From Methanothrix harundinacea (GTDB lineage: Archaea > Halobacteriota > Methanosarcinia > Methanotrichales > Methanotrichaceae), in NCBI GenBank assembly GCA_002502785.1, contig DAQG01000004.1, positions 1 through 13,401 on the forward strand: a DNA stretch of 13,401 nt, in the 5' to 3' direction. Shown piece by piece: positions 1 to 8,381 of this stretch. A program made the translations under genes and the position numbers. The notes beneath the pieces are model-generated. The model saw nothing but the letters and a program-made list of their open reading frames with translations. It did not search any database and had not been told where the DNA came from. Positions within the stretch are counted from its first letter, which is position 1. Each line of letters begins with the position of its first letter.

Positions 1-1365
<1,365 letters not shown>

Positions 1366-1580
1366 TATGGAAGTATTTACAGTATCGGTCGGAATTGGCC
1401 GAGTCGCCATAAGCGTATGTCGGACGAGACAAGTTATATCCCGTCTCCACGCAGATATATACCACGACTCATGGAAGTCAGCCCATCATAATAAGCGTTA
1501 TACGCTATCAGGGCTTACGCCGTTATGTCGCGGATCTGGGGTTATTGCCCCCCAGCGGCCCATATAGGTATGGGACCTTC
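1366..1580 (-). other. 16S rRNA transcribed leader
   Basis: This 215-base stretch lies between the promoter nearest the 16S gene and its mature 5' end, and has no credible gene. It should hold the left strand of the pre-16S processing stem, whose partner is downstream of the 16S 3' end and outside the window. One perfect small hairpin is visible: AGCGT/ACGCT arms at 1494-1498 and 1502-1506 around a 3-base loop. Confidence 0.65.
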
Positions 1581-1590
1581 ATATTTAAGC
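1581..1590 (-). promoter_or_regulatory. rRNA promoter P1 (proximal TATA box)
   Basis: The minus strand reads GCTTAAATAT, a good archaeal TATA box. Transcription would start about 25 bases further left, near 1557, giving a leader of about 190 bases before 16S. The upstream sequence is GC-rich with GAAACC close by, but the BRE is weaker than at P2. Confidence 0.6.
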
Positions 1591-1616
1591 TTGCCGGTTT
1601 CGCCCGCCTTGCGAAC

Positions 1617-1640
1617 TCCAACGACTTCTGAAACGTTGGA
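1617..1640. repeat. Inverted repeat between P2 and P1
   Basis: Perfect 7-base arms TCCAACG (1617-1623) and CGTTGGA (1634-1640) flank a 10-base loop. It would form a hairpin in transcripts starting from P2 or P3, just upstream of P1. Confidence 0.4.
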
Positions 1641-1687
1641 ACCCGCCCGGACCACCCCGGACAGCCTATCTCCGTACCAGAGGATGG

Positions 1688-1696
1688 TATTTAAGC
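1688..1696 (-). promoter_or_regulatory. rRNA promoter P2 (TATA box with strong BRE)
   Basis: The minus strand reads CCGAAAGGCTTAAATACC across 1686-1703. A purine-rich BRE (CGAAA) sits directly before the TATA box CTTAAATA. It is the best BRE/TATA combination in the leader and lies 106 bases upstream of P1. Confidence 0.62.
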
Positions 1697-1769
1697 CTTT
1701 CGGAATCGTCGGAGAACTCAAGTTTGAGCACCTCGACAGACCTCAGACATCGGCCCTTCTCGGCTTGTT

Positions 1770-1784
1770 GCGCGAATCTCGCGC
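1770..1784. repeat. Inverted repeat between P3 and P2
   Basis: GCGCGA (1770-1775) and TCGCGC (1779-1784) form perfect 6-base arms around a 3-base loop. It lies in the P3 transcript upstream of P2. A second small palindrome, CTCAA-GT-TTGAG, is at 1718-1729. Confidence 0.4.
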
Positions 1785-1823
1785 CCCTTTGCCAGACGGG
1801 CGAACTCCCACAATACCAGCCGG

Positions 1824-1833
1824 ATATTTAAAC
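1824..1833 (-). promoter_or_regulatory. rRNA promoter P3 (distal TATA box)
   Basis: The minus strand reads GTTTAAATAT, matching the archaeal TATA consensus TTTAWATA. It is 137 bases upstream of P2 and about 140 bases from the divergent aconitase start. Three TATA boxes in the same orientation before one 16S gene suggest a multi-promoter rRNA operon, as known in halophilic and methanogenic archaea. Confidence 0.58.
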
Positions 1834-1898
1834 GTTGTGGCTTGGTGGCGAGCCAAGGAAACGTCAGGTCCCGAACTGGCCCTGAATCTTCGCGTTGA

Positions 1899-1907
1899 TT
1901 ATTAATA
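1899..1907 (+). promoter_or_regulatory. Probable aconitase promoter TATA box
   Basis: TTATTAATA lies about 70 bases before the aconitase ATG. A start near 1928-1932 would give a leader of about 45 bases that includes the GGAGGG ribosome binding site. It is the only AT-rich box at a sensible distance on this strand. Confidence 0.4.
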
Positions 1908-1975
1908 CCAACAAAGAGATTCGACCTAGATCAAAGGGCGAAAATTCGAATTCAGAGGGTTTTTGGAGGGTTTTT

Positions 1976-3925
1976 ATGAATTTCACTTTAACTGAGAAGA
2001 TTTTGAGGGATCACCTCGTCGAAGGGTCTTACGAGCCAGGAAAAGAGATCGGAATAAGGATAGATCAGACTCTGACCCAAGACGCCACAGGGACGATGGC
2101 CTACCTCCAGTTCGAGTCGATGGGCCTCTCCAAGATAGAGACGGAGCTTTCAGTATCCTACGTAGACCACAACACCGTCCAGGTGGGGTTCGAGAACGCC
2201 GACGACCACCGATATCTCCAGACGATTGCAAAGAAGTACGGAATTCACTTCTCGAGGCCCGGAAACGGCATCTGTCACCAGGTACATCTGGAAAGGTTCG
2301 GCCGGCCCGGAAAAACCCTCCTCGGGTCGGACAGCCACACCCCCACCTGCGGGGGCCTAGGCATGATAGCCATAGGTGCCGGCGGGCTCGACGTCGCGGT
2401 GGCCATGGGCGGCGGCGCTTACTACCTGACTTGCCCCAAAGTGATCAAAGTCAACCTGGAGGGAAAGCTCCCCGACTGGGTCACGGCCAAGGACGTGATT
2501 CTGAAAGTGCTGAACGAGCTGACCACCAAGGGAAATGTGGGGTGCGTCTGCGAGTACGGAGGTGTGGGCGCCCGCACGCTCACGGTGCCGGAGAGGGCCA
2601 CCATAACCAATATGGGAGCGGAGACGGGAGTGACCACGTCCCTATTTGCCAGCGACGAAGAGACCTGGAAGTTTCTCGCGGCGCAGGGGAGAGGCGACCA
2701 GTGGCTACCCCTGGAATCCGACGAGAACGCCGAGTACGATCGCGTATTAGATATCGACCTCTCAGACCTGGAACCTCTGATGGCGGCCCCCCACAGTCCG
2801 GGGAGGATCGTCCCCGTCAGCGACCTTGAGGGCATGGCCGTCGACCAGGTGATGATCGGGTCCTGTACCAACTCATCCTACGTTGACCTGATGACCGTCG
2901 CGGGGATGCTGAAAGGACGTCGCCTCGTCCCCGGAGTCTCCCTGGGGGTGGCCCCGGGATCAAGACAGGTGCTCCAGATGATCGCCGAGAACGGCACATT
3001 GAGCGACCTGCTCGCCTTCGGCGCTAGGATTCTGGAGTCAGCCTGCGGCTTTTGCATAGGAAACAGCATGTCCCCCAAGACTGACTCGGTCTCCATCAGG
3101 ACCAGCAACAGGAACTTCAAGGGAAGATCGGGGACCCCAAGCGCCAACGTCTACCTGGCAAGCCCCACGGTGGCGGCGGCGGCAGCCCTCAAGGGCGAGA
3201 TCACTGACCCGAGGAACCTGGAGATGGAGTTTCCAAGGGTCAGGATGCCTGAACGCTTCAAAATAGACGACAGCATGATCATTCCACCCCTGCCGGAAGG
3301 GGAACGTGCGAAGATCTCGATCTATCGCGGGCCGAACATCGGGGCGCCTCCCGCCAACGACCCCATGCCGGAAAACCTTCGAGGACGGATCGCCATCAAG
3401 GTGGAGGACTACGTCACCACAGACCACATCATGCCCGCGGGCTCTCGCCTGAAGTACAGATCGAACGTCCCCAAGTACTCAGAGTTCGTCTTCGAGCCCC
3501 TGGACCCTGAGTTCAGCAAAAGAGCGGCCGAGCTGAGGGACCAGGGCATCCACAACTTGATCGTGGCCGGGGTGAGCTACGGCCAGGGGTCCTCGAGAGA
3601 GCACGCCGCCCTCTGTCCCATGTATCTGGGGGTCAAGGCGGTGATGGCGAAGTCGATAGAGAGGATTCACGCCGCGAACCTAGTCAACTTCGGGATCGTG
3701 CCCCTCACCTTCGTTTCAGAATCAGATTACGATTCTCTCGCAAAGGACGACGATGTGGAGATCCCCGGCATCAGGGCGGCTATCGAAGGGGACAACGAGG
3801 TGATCGAAGCCTTCGACAAAACCGCGGGAAATAGGGTCCTTTTGAAGACAGAGCTGAGCAAACGCCAGAGGGAGATGCTCATCGCTGGGGGGCTTCTTCC
3901 CTACACAGTCCGGAAAAAGAGGTGA
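1976..3925 (+). CDS. Aconitate hydratase, Aquifex-type, 649 aa
   Basis: Interconverts citrate and isocitrate with a [4Fe-4S] cluster; in methanogens of this group it would feed the oxidative partial TCA route from citrate to 2-oxoglutarate. Cluster ligands are visible as Cys297 (GSCTNSS) and Cys357/Cys360 (ACGFCIGN). Substrate and fold motifs include LGSDSHTPTCGGLG near residue 110 and GQGSSREHAA in the C-terminal swivel domain. Length fits the compact Aquifex-type aconitase family (about 640-660 aa) rather than the 890-aa AcnA or AcnB forms. I chose ATG 1976 because GGAGGG (1965-1970) sits 5 bases upstream; the frame is open back to 1895, but those 27 residues do not look like family sequence. 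3-Isopropylmalate and homoaconitate dehydratases are less likely because large and swivel domains are in one chain. It is divergent from the rRNA operon and ends at the 3939-3963 hairpin. Confidence 0.93.
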   Translation: MNFTLTEKILRDHLVEGSYEPGKEIGIRIDQTLTQDATGTMAYLQFESMGLSKIETELSVSYVDHNTVQVGFENADDHRYLQTIAKKYGIHFSRPGNGICHQVHLERFGRPGKTLLGSDSHTPTCGGLGMIAIGAGGLDVAVAMGGGAYYLTCPKVIKVNLEGKLPDWVTAKDVILKVLNELTTKGNVGCVCEYGGVGARTLTVPERATITNMGAETGVTTSLFASDEETWKFLAAQGRGDQWLPLESDENAEYDRVLDIDLSDLEPLMAAPHSPGRIVPVSDLEGMAVDQVMIGSCTNSSYVDLMTVAGMLKGRRLVPGVSLGVAPGSRQVLQMIAENGTLSDLLAFGARILESACGFCIGNSMSPKTDSVSIRTSNRNFKGRSGTPSANVYLASPTVAAAAALKGEITDPRNLEMEFPRVRMPERFKIDDSMIIPPLPEGERAKISIYRGPNIGAPPANDPMPENLRGRIAIKVEDYVTTDHIMPAGSRLKYRSNVPKYSEFVFEPLDPEFSKRAAELRDQGIHNLIVAGVSYGQGSSREHAALCPMYLGVKAVMAKSIERIHAANLVNFGIVPLTFVSESDYDSLAKDDDVEIPGIRAAIEGDNEVIEAFDKTAGNRVLLKTELSKRQREMLIAGGLLPYTVRKKR

Positions 3926-3938
3926 AATGAAAGGATCG

Positions 3939-3963
3939 TCGGCCTGTGCCCTTCACAGGCCGA
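3939..3963. terminator. Shared hairpin between convergent genes
   Basis: TCGGCCTGTG and CACAGGCCGA form a perfect 10-bp stem with a 5-base loop. On the plus strand it follows the aconitase stop by 13 bases and leads into T-rich ACTTATTTGTTATTT. On the minus strand it contains the stop codon of the secreted-protein gene and leads into a pyrimidine-rich tract. It probably protects or terminates both transcripts, though archaeal termination relies mainly on U tracts, so the role is inferred. Confidence 0.6.
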
Positions 3964-4432
3964 ACTTATTTGTTATTTCCTGGGTCAAAAACTGCCTGTT
4001 CCTCTGCACGAGGTTCTGGGTGGTTTGGTTTCCCTGCATGAAGGAGGTGCCTTCAAGGGACATCGGTGACGAATAACGCCAGGTGTTGCCCGTGGCGAAA
4101 TCGTATCTCGGGCTCACGGATCCAGCGACACTCGTCGTTCCATCGCCAAAAGAGGACGCTGAGACGTTGAAGGGGAAGTTGACCATCCAGAAGAACAAAG
4201 TATTTTCGACGTCCACTATCGGTCCGGTCAGGATGGGTGCCACATAGGTCAGGTCGGGATTTGAGATGTAAGACGACCAGTACATTTCTGCGTAATCTTC
4301 GAACCGAGAGTCGTCCATCGAGCTCTTAACCGGGTTTTCACCCATGAGGAACGTATCCTGGGTCGTGGTATAGCCCGCTGCCGCCGCAGAGCCCACGAGG
4401 CAGACGAGCATGATCATAGTTGCACATTTCAA
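3953..4432 (-). CDS. Secreted protein of unknown function, TTG start
   Basis: I do not recognise this 159-aa protein. It begins with a clear signal peptide: MK, a hydrophobic core (IMLVCLVG) and an AAAA cleavage region near residue 19. The mature part is rich in Ser, Thr, Asn, Tyr and Phe, has NVS and NQT sequons and no further membrane segment, so it is probably extracellular. The TTG at 4432 is preferred over the in-frame ATG at 4417. GGTGGTGA at 4439-4446 is a good ribosome binding site 6 bases from the TTG but too far from the ATG, and only the longer form has the Lys a signal peptide n-region needs. Base composition is less GC-rich than aconitase or tgtA. It is monocistronic, convergent with aconitase and divergent from tgtA. 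Confidence 0.75.
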   Translation of the reverse strand: MKCATMIMLVCLVGSAAAAGYTTTQDTFLMGENPVKSSMDDSRFEDYAEMYWSSYISNPDLTYVAPILTGPIVDVENTLFFWMVNFPFNVSASSFGDGTTSVAGSVSPRYDFATGNTWRYSSPMSLEGTSFMQGNQTTQNLVQRNRQFLTQEITNKFGL

Positions 4433-4438
4433 GGTTGG

Positions 4439-4446
4439 TCACCACC
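4439..4446 (-). promoter_or_regulatory. Ribosome binding site that decides a TTG start
   Basis: The minus strand reads GGTGGTGA, close to the archaeal GGAGGTGA consensus, 6 bases before TTG 4432 and 21 bases before the competing ATG 4417. Confidence 0.6.
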
Positions 4447-4491
4447 AATCTGTATCAAAATCGCGATGCGACACTCCCTGATCAGTACCAA

Positions 4492-4503
4492 CCTATTTAT
4501 GCC
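4492..4503. promoter_or_regulatory. Divergent TATA region, tgtA and secreted-protein gene
   Basis: The AT-rich block CTATTTATGCC can be read both ways. On the plus strand CTATTTATG lies about 30 bases before the tgtA ATG, giving a nearly leaderless mRNA. On the minus strand GCATAAATAG would start transcription near 4472, leaving room for the GGTGGTGA site before TTG 4432. A second minus-strand candidate, TTGATACAG (about 4452-4460), is too close to the start. Promoter assignment is inference from spacing. Confidence 0.4.
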
Positions 4504-4525
4504 TTATCTGCAGTGAGATGGGGCC

Positions 4526-5965
4526 ATGCCAGATTGCTTTGAAATTCTAAACAAAGATCTGGCAGGTCGGATCGGCAGGCTTCGCACGCCTCACGGCGTC
4601 GTCGAAACCCCTGCACTGATGCCCGTGGTCAACCCCCACCTCAGGCTGATCGAACCTGCCGATCTGAAGAGGATGGGCACCGAGATCCTGATCACCAACA
4701 GCTACATCATAAACCAGGATCCAGAGCTCAAAGAGCTCGCCGCGAAAAAGGGAGTCCACCATCTCCTCGGGTTCGAGGGACCTATCATGACCGACTCGGG
4801 GGCCTTTCAGCTCTCAGTTTACGGTGACATCGAGGTTCTGCCCTTGGAGATCCTCGAGTTCCAAAGGTCAATAGGCTCCGACATCTGCGTCCCCCTGGAC
4901 ATACCTACACCGCCGGACGTCTCCAGGCCGAGGGCCGAGTCGGAGCTTTCGGAGACCGAGCGGAGGCTCTCCGAGGCGCGCGAGTTTTGGGACGATGGCG
5001 GCCCGCTCCTGGCGGGACCGATCCAGGGGTCGACCTACCCCGACCTAAGGTTTGAGGCGGCCAAAAGGGTCAAAGAGATCGGGTTTGACGTCTGCCCCAT
5101 CGGGGCCGTCGTTCCCCTGATGGAGACATACAGGTTTGGAGACCTGGTGGATGTGGTCGCCTCCTCCAAGAAGGGGCTTGGTCCGGCCTCTCCGGTCCAC
5201 CTATTTGGCGCGGGTCACCCCATGATGTTCGCCCTAGCCGCGGCCTTGGGCTGCGACCTCTTCGACTCTGCCGCCTACGCCCTATACGCGAGGCAAGGCC
5301 GCTACCTGACCACGAGCGGGACCCTCCACCTCGAGGATCTGAAGTATCTGCCCTGCTGCTGCGACGTCTGCAGAAACCGGTCGCCTGAGGATCTGGCAAA
5401 AGACCCCGAAAAGATCGAGCTTCTCGCCCGCCACAACCTCTTCGTCTCCCTGGCGGAAATACGGCAGGTAAGACAGAGCATCTGGGAGGGGTCCCTCTGG
5501 GAGCTGGTCGAGAGAAGGTGCCGGTCTCATCCGCGGATGCTGGACGGCCTGAGGACCCTCACATCTCACGCTGACTGGATCGAGAAGCTCGACCCAGCCT
5601 CCAGGTCGACCTGCTTTTATCTCGGTCCGGAGTCGGCTAAGAGGCCCGAGGTGGTGAGGTACGGGTCGCGGATCGACCGGATCGAGCTATCCGGGAGGGT
5701 TCTGGTGGCTGATCCTGGAGTCGAGGTGGAGGGATTCGACCACGTCCTCTGGTTCAAGCCACCCTTCGGCCCATACCCAAAGGAGCTGGCCGAGACCGCG
5801 CCCCTCAACGCCGAGGTCCCAGCGGCGGCAGACGAGGCAGGGGTAGCTCAGGCCCTAGCGAATTTGAAGAGGCTGATGGATGCCAACCCCGGGGCGACCT
5901 TCGATCTGAGGCTGAAGGAAGCGCATCGATACGGATCGGCGCTCGAAGAGGTGGACGGAAGATGA
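4526..5965 (+). CDS. tgtA: tRNA-guanine(15) transglycosylase (archaeosine pathway)
   Basis: Exchanges guanine 15 in the D-loop of archaeal tRNAs for preQ0, the first tRNA-level step to archaeosine. The N-terminal TIM-barrel carries MTDSGAFQ with Asp90 (general base region) and LFDSAAYALYARQGR with Asp247, matching the catalytic Asp pair of Pyrococcus ArcTGT. A zinc site is visible as Cys277, Cys279, Cys282 and His303 (PCCCDVC then RHN). After about residue 310 comes an accessory region but no PUA domain; at 479 aa it is shorter than the roughly 580-aa Pyrococcus enzyme, and the PUA domain sits in the adjacent ArcS instead. ATG 4526 begins MPDCFEI, a normal family N-terminus. The stop overlaps the arcS start by four bases (ATGA), so the two are translationally coupled. 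Confidence 0.95.
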   Translation: MPDCFEILNKDLAGRIGRLRTPHGVVETPALMPVVNPHLRLIEPADLKRMGTEILITNSYIINQDPELKELAAKKGVHHLLGFEGPIMTDSGAFQLSVYGDIEVLPLEILEFQRSIGSDICVPLDIPTPPDVSRPRAESELSETERRLSEAREFWDDGGPLLAGPIQGSTYPDLRFEAAKRVKEIGFDVCPIGAVVPLMETYRFGDLVDVVASSKKGLGPASPVHLFGAGHPMMFALAAALGCDLFDSAAYALYARQGRYLTTSGTLHLEDLKYLPCCCDVCRNRSPEDLAKDPEKIELLARHNLFVSLAEIRQVRQSIWEGSLWELVERRCRSHPRMLDGLRTLTSHADWIEKLDPASRSTCFYLGPESAKRPEVVRYGSRIDRIELSGRVLVADPGVEVEGFDHVLWFKPPFGPYPKELAETAPLNAEVPAAADEAGVAQALANLKRLMDANPGATFDLRLKEAHRYGSALEEVDGR

Positions 5966-7707
5966 CAAAATGCTTCGAGGTTACGAATCGCGACGGTCCT
6001 GCAAGGCTCGGACGGCTCCGGCTCGACGAGACGATCGAGACGCCAGCCATCATATCCAAAGACGTAATCCAATCCGCGGGCCCGATCTGGGCCTTCTCAT
6101 CCATCGATGAAGCTCTGGAAAGGGGCAGGATGCTGTCCGAAAAGAGTGGCAAGATCTTCATCGGACCCCACGTCGCCGTCCCCCTCCACACCGAGCCCCC
6201 CTTCGCGATCCCCGCGATCCCAGCGGAGGGCGCATCAGGCGTCGTCGTCCACCCTCTCGCAAGGGACAGGCCGCCCGCATCCGACGTCCGCGTCATCGGG
6301 GCGGCGGGATCGCTCCGAAACCCGAGGGAGCTGGTGGGTTCGATCCTCAAGATCAGAAACGACACCCCACCAGACTCGGCCCTGTACGCCCCGGCCCTCG
6401 CGACCCCCGCAAACCTCGCCCTTCTGATATACCTGGGGGTCGACTTGGTCGACGGAACGAAAGCCGTCGTCGACGGCCTTCTTGGCAGGTACCACCTTCG
6501 CGACGGGGTCTGGCCCCTAGGGGACCTCAGAGAGCTGCCCTGCCGCTGCCCCCACTGCAGATCCCAGGAACAGAGCGGCCCAGACCCGAAGCTGATCGCA
6601 GAGCACAACCTCCTGAAGCTGGAGGAGGAGCTCCTTCTCGTGCGGGAGATGATCCACGCCGGGACGATCCGGGAGTACGTGGAGAGGCAGGTCAGGGTGT
6701 CGCCAGAGCAGACGGCGGCGTTGAGGCTCCTCGACCAGGAACACGAGTATCTGGAGCGAAGGACGCCCGTCCACCGAAGAAACGTCATGTACGCCAACAC
6801 TGCCGAGTCGCTCCAGAGGGTGGAGGTGACGAGGTTCGCCAATAGGGTCCTCGATAGGTACAGGGCTCCTGAAAGCGACGTCCTCCTCCTGCTGCCGTGC
6901 TCTGCGAGAAAGCCCTACTCGACCTCGCGATCGCACAGGCTTTTCGCGATGGCCCTGGGCCAGAGCAGACGGAGGCTTCACGAGCTGATCCTCACATCGC
7001 CCCTGGCCCTGGTCCCAAGGGAGCTGGAGGAGGTCTATCCCGCCGCCAGCTACGACGTGGCCGTCACCGGCAGGTGGGACCTGGAGGAGAGGGACTGGCT
7101 CACGAAGTGCCTCGACGCATACCTTGCGAGGAATCCTTACAAGAGGATCGTAGCCCACCTGGACGGTGAGCTGAGAGAGGCCGTCGAAGACCACGGGATC
7201 GATGCGGTCTACACCGGAGGTGGAACCGACGGTGATTCACTTGCAAGGCTGAAGGAGGCGGCAGACGAGGCTGTCCGGGAGGCAAGGAACCTGGAAGGGT
7301 ACCAAATGCAACGGTTCAGGGCCCTCGCCGACTACCACTTCGGCCGGGGCGCAAGCGGTGCGCTCCTGGAGGGCGACGTGAGGGTCAAGGGAAGGGAGCT
7401 TCAGTCCGCCGAGAGGAGGCCTCTCGCCTCTCTCACACCCAACGGCACCATCGCCCTCAGCCTCGATGGCGCGAGGAGGCTTGTGCCGCGGGGCGGCTAC
7501 ATCGTCGAGATCGGCGACTTCTTGCCGAGAGGCGACGTTCTCGCCCCCGGAGTTACCGGCGCCGACGAAAAGATTCGGCCCGGCGATGAGGTGATGGTGA
7601 GGGGTGAGGTCGCCTTCGGCGTGGGCAAAGCGAGGATGAGCGGCTGGGAGATGGTCGAGTCCACCAGGGGGATCGCCGTCGAGCTGCGGCACGTCGAGAA
7701 GGTCTGA
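5962..7707 (+). CDS. arcS: Archaeosine synthase subunit ArcS
   Basis: Acts on preQ0-modified tRNA position 15. ArcS was first described as a glutamine-dependent amidinotransferase; later work shows it attaches lysine to the preQ0 nitrile, with the radical SAM partner RaSEA releasing archaeosine. The N-terminal half is a decayed TGT barrel: it begins MTKCFEV like its neighbour and keeps a zinc site (Cys194, Cys196, Cys199, His215; PCRCPHC) but lacks the DSGAF aspartate motif, so it cannot be a transglycosylase. The ArcS-specific core motif PCSARKPYSTSRSH is at 312-325. Residues about 507-581 form a PUA RNA-binding domain. At 581 aa it is full length. ATG 5962 overlaps the tgtA stop, with GAGGTG (5948-5953) as ribosome binding site. 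RaSEA is not encoded in this window. Confidence 0.95.
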   Translation: MTKCFEVTNRDGPARLGRLRLDETIETPAIISKDVIQSAGPIWAFSSIDEALERGRMLSEKSGKIFIGPHVAVPLHTEPPFAIPAIPAEGASGVVVHPLARDRPPASDVRVIGAAGSLRNPRELVGSILKIRNDTPPDSALYAPALATPANLALLIYLGVDLVDGTKAVVDGLLGRYHLRDGVWPLGDLRELPCRCPHCRSQEQSGPDPKLIAEHNLLKLEEELLLVREMIHAGTIREYVERQVRVSPEQTAALRLLDQEHEYLERRTPVHRRNVMYANTAESLQRVEVTRFANRVLDRYRAPESDVLLLLPCSARKPYSTSRSHRLFAMALGQSRRRLHELILTSPLALVPRELEEVYPAASYDVAVTGRWDLEERDWLTKCLDAYLARNPYKRIVAHLDGELREAVEDHGIDAVYTGGGTDGDSLARLKEAADEAVREARNLEGYQMQRFRALADYHFGRGASGALLEGDVRVKGRELQSAERRPLASLTPNGTIALSLDGARRLVPRGGYIVEIGDFLPRGDVLAPGVTGADEKIRPGDEVMVRGEVAFGVGKARMSGWEMVESTRGIAVELRHVEKV

Positions 7708-7720
7708 GGGGATGGGAAAA

Positions 7721-8227
7721 ATGAAGGAGCTTACCAACGCCCAGAAGGCAGAGTACTTTCGAAAGAGCTACACTTCGGTGGACGGCCTCTGGTTCATGAA
7801 GGTCGAGGAGCTCTTCGGCTTTGAAGAAGCGTTGGAGGTCGATCGTCAGGTCTGGTCGATATTCCCAAAGATCCAGGCCAGGACCCTGAAGTCAATGCTC
7901 AATGCCGTGAAGGGGATTGAGGGGCTAGCGCAATGTCTCGCCGCCAAGCACTCCGCCGAAGGTTTCGGGTTCGAGGTCGAAATGGCAGGTGACGGAAGCG
8001 ACATGAGAATGATCATATCAAAATGCCCCTGGCACGAGATGATGGTGAAGTCCGGGAGGGTGGCACTATCGGAAAGGGTGGGCTCTGCAATATGCAACGC
8101 CGAGTATGCTACCTGGGCGGCGGAGTTTTCCGACGACGATCTGAGGGTATCCTTCTGCCTCGAATCGCAGATCTGCAAGAGTGCCAAGATCTGCGCCCTG
8201 CGGTTCGATCGGTCGAGGACACCGTAA
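7721..8227 (+). CDS. DUF6125-like cysteine-containing protein
   Basis: A 168-aa soluble protein with no signal peptide. The N-terminal sequence VDGLWFMKVEE, followed by GFEEALEVDRQVW, resembles the DUF6125 group, which is related to or annotated near L-2-amino-thiazoline-4-carboxylic acid hydrolase-like proteins; the family name is from memory and the function is unknown. Six cysteines (72, 102, 125, 146, 152, 158) include KCPWHEM and the cluster CLESQICKSAKIC, which could bind a metal or cofactor (inference). ATG 7721 is chosen because GAGGGG (7706-7711) is 9 bases upstream; ATG 7712, three residues earlier, is in frame but abuts that site. The gene follows arcS by only 13 bases, so cotranscription with tgtA-arcS is likely, but a role in archaeosine synthesis is not shown. 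Confidence 0.8.
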   Translation: MKELTNAQKAEYFRKSYTSVDGLWFMKVEELFGFEEALEVDRQVWSIFPKIQARTLKSMLNAVKGIEGLAQCLAAKHSAEGFGFEVEMAGDGSDMRMIISKCPWHEMMVKSGRVALSERVGSAICNAEYATWAAEFSDDDLRVSFCLESQICKSAKICALRFDRSRTP

Positions 8228-8269
8228 CCGTCCGCTAGAATCTGAAGGCTGAAAAATCAGGGCTGAAGA

Positions 8270-8369
8270 GAGAGGGGCAGGGCCGGAAGTAGGCATAATT
8301 TAGGCAGAGGGAGATATGAGATCTGTCCATCATATCGTTGATATATTGACCCTCGCGATTGCCCCTCTC
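8270..8369. repeat. Two nested inverted repeats
   Basis: The outer arms are perfect 10-mers, GAGAGGGGCA (8270-8279) and TGCCCCTCTC (8360-8369). Inside lie perfect 7-mers GATATGA (8313-8319) and TCATATC (8330-8336). Together they could fold into a 100-base RNA with a GC-rich closing stem, 43 bases after the stop of the DUF6125-like gene. It could be a 3' UTR structure, a small RNA or a remnant of a mobile element. Confidence 0.45.
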
Positions 8370-8381
8370 AGAAATTAATAG

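Noticed and set aside
1525..1905. 126-codon plus-strand frame upstream of aconitase
   Set aside because: It covers all three rRNA promoters and their hairpins, and has no ribosome binding site or recognisable domain.
1895..1975. Longer aconitase start 27 codons upstream
   Set aside because: The start would overlap the probable TATA box, and GGAGGG is placed for ATG 1976.
5805..6842. 345-codon minus-strand frame opposite tgtA/arcS
   Set aside because: Antisense shadow of high-GC coding sequence, rich in Ser, Arg and Pro; the opposite strand has clear TgtA and ArcS motifs.
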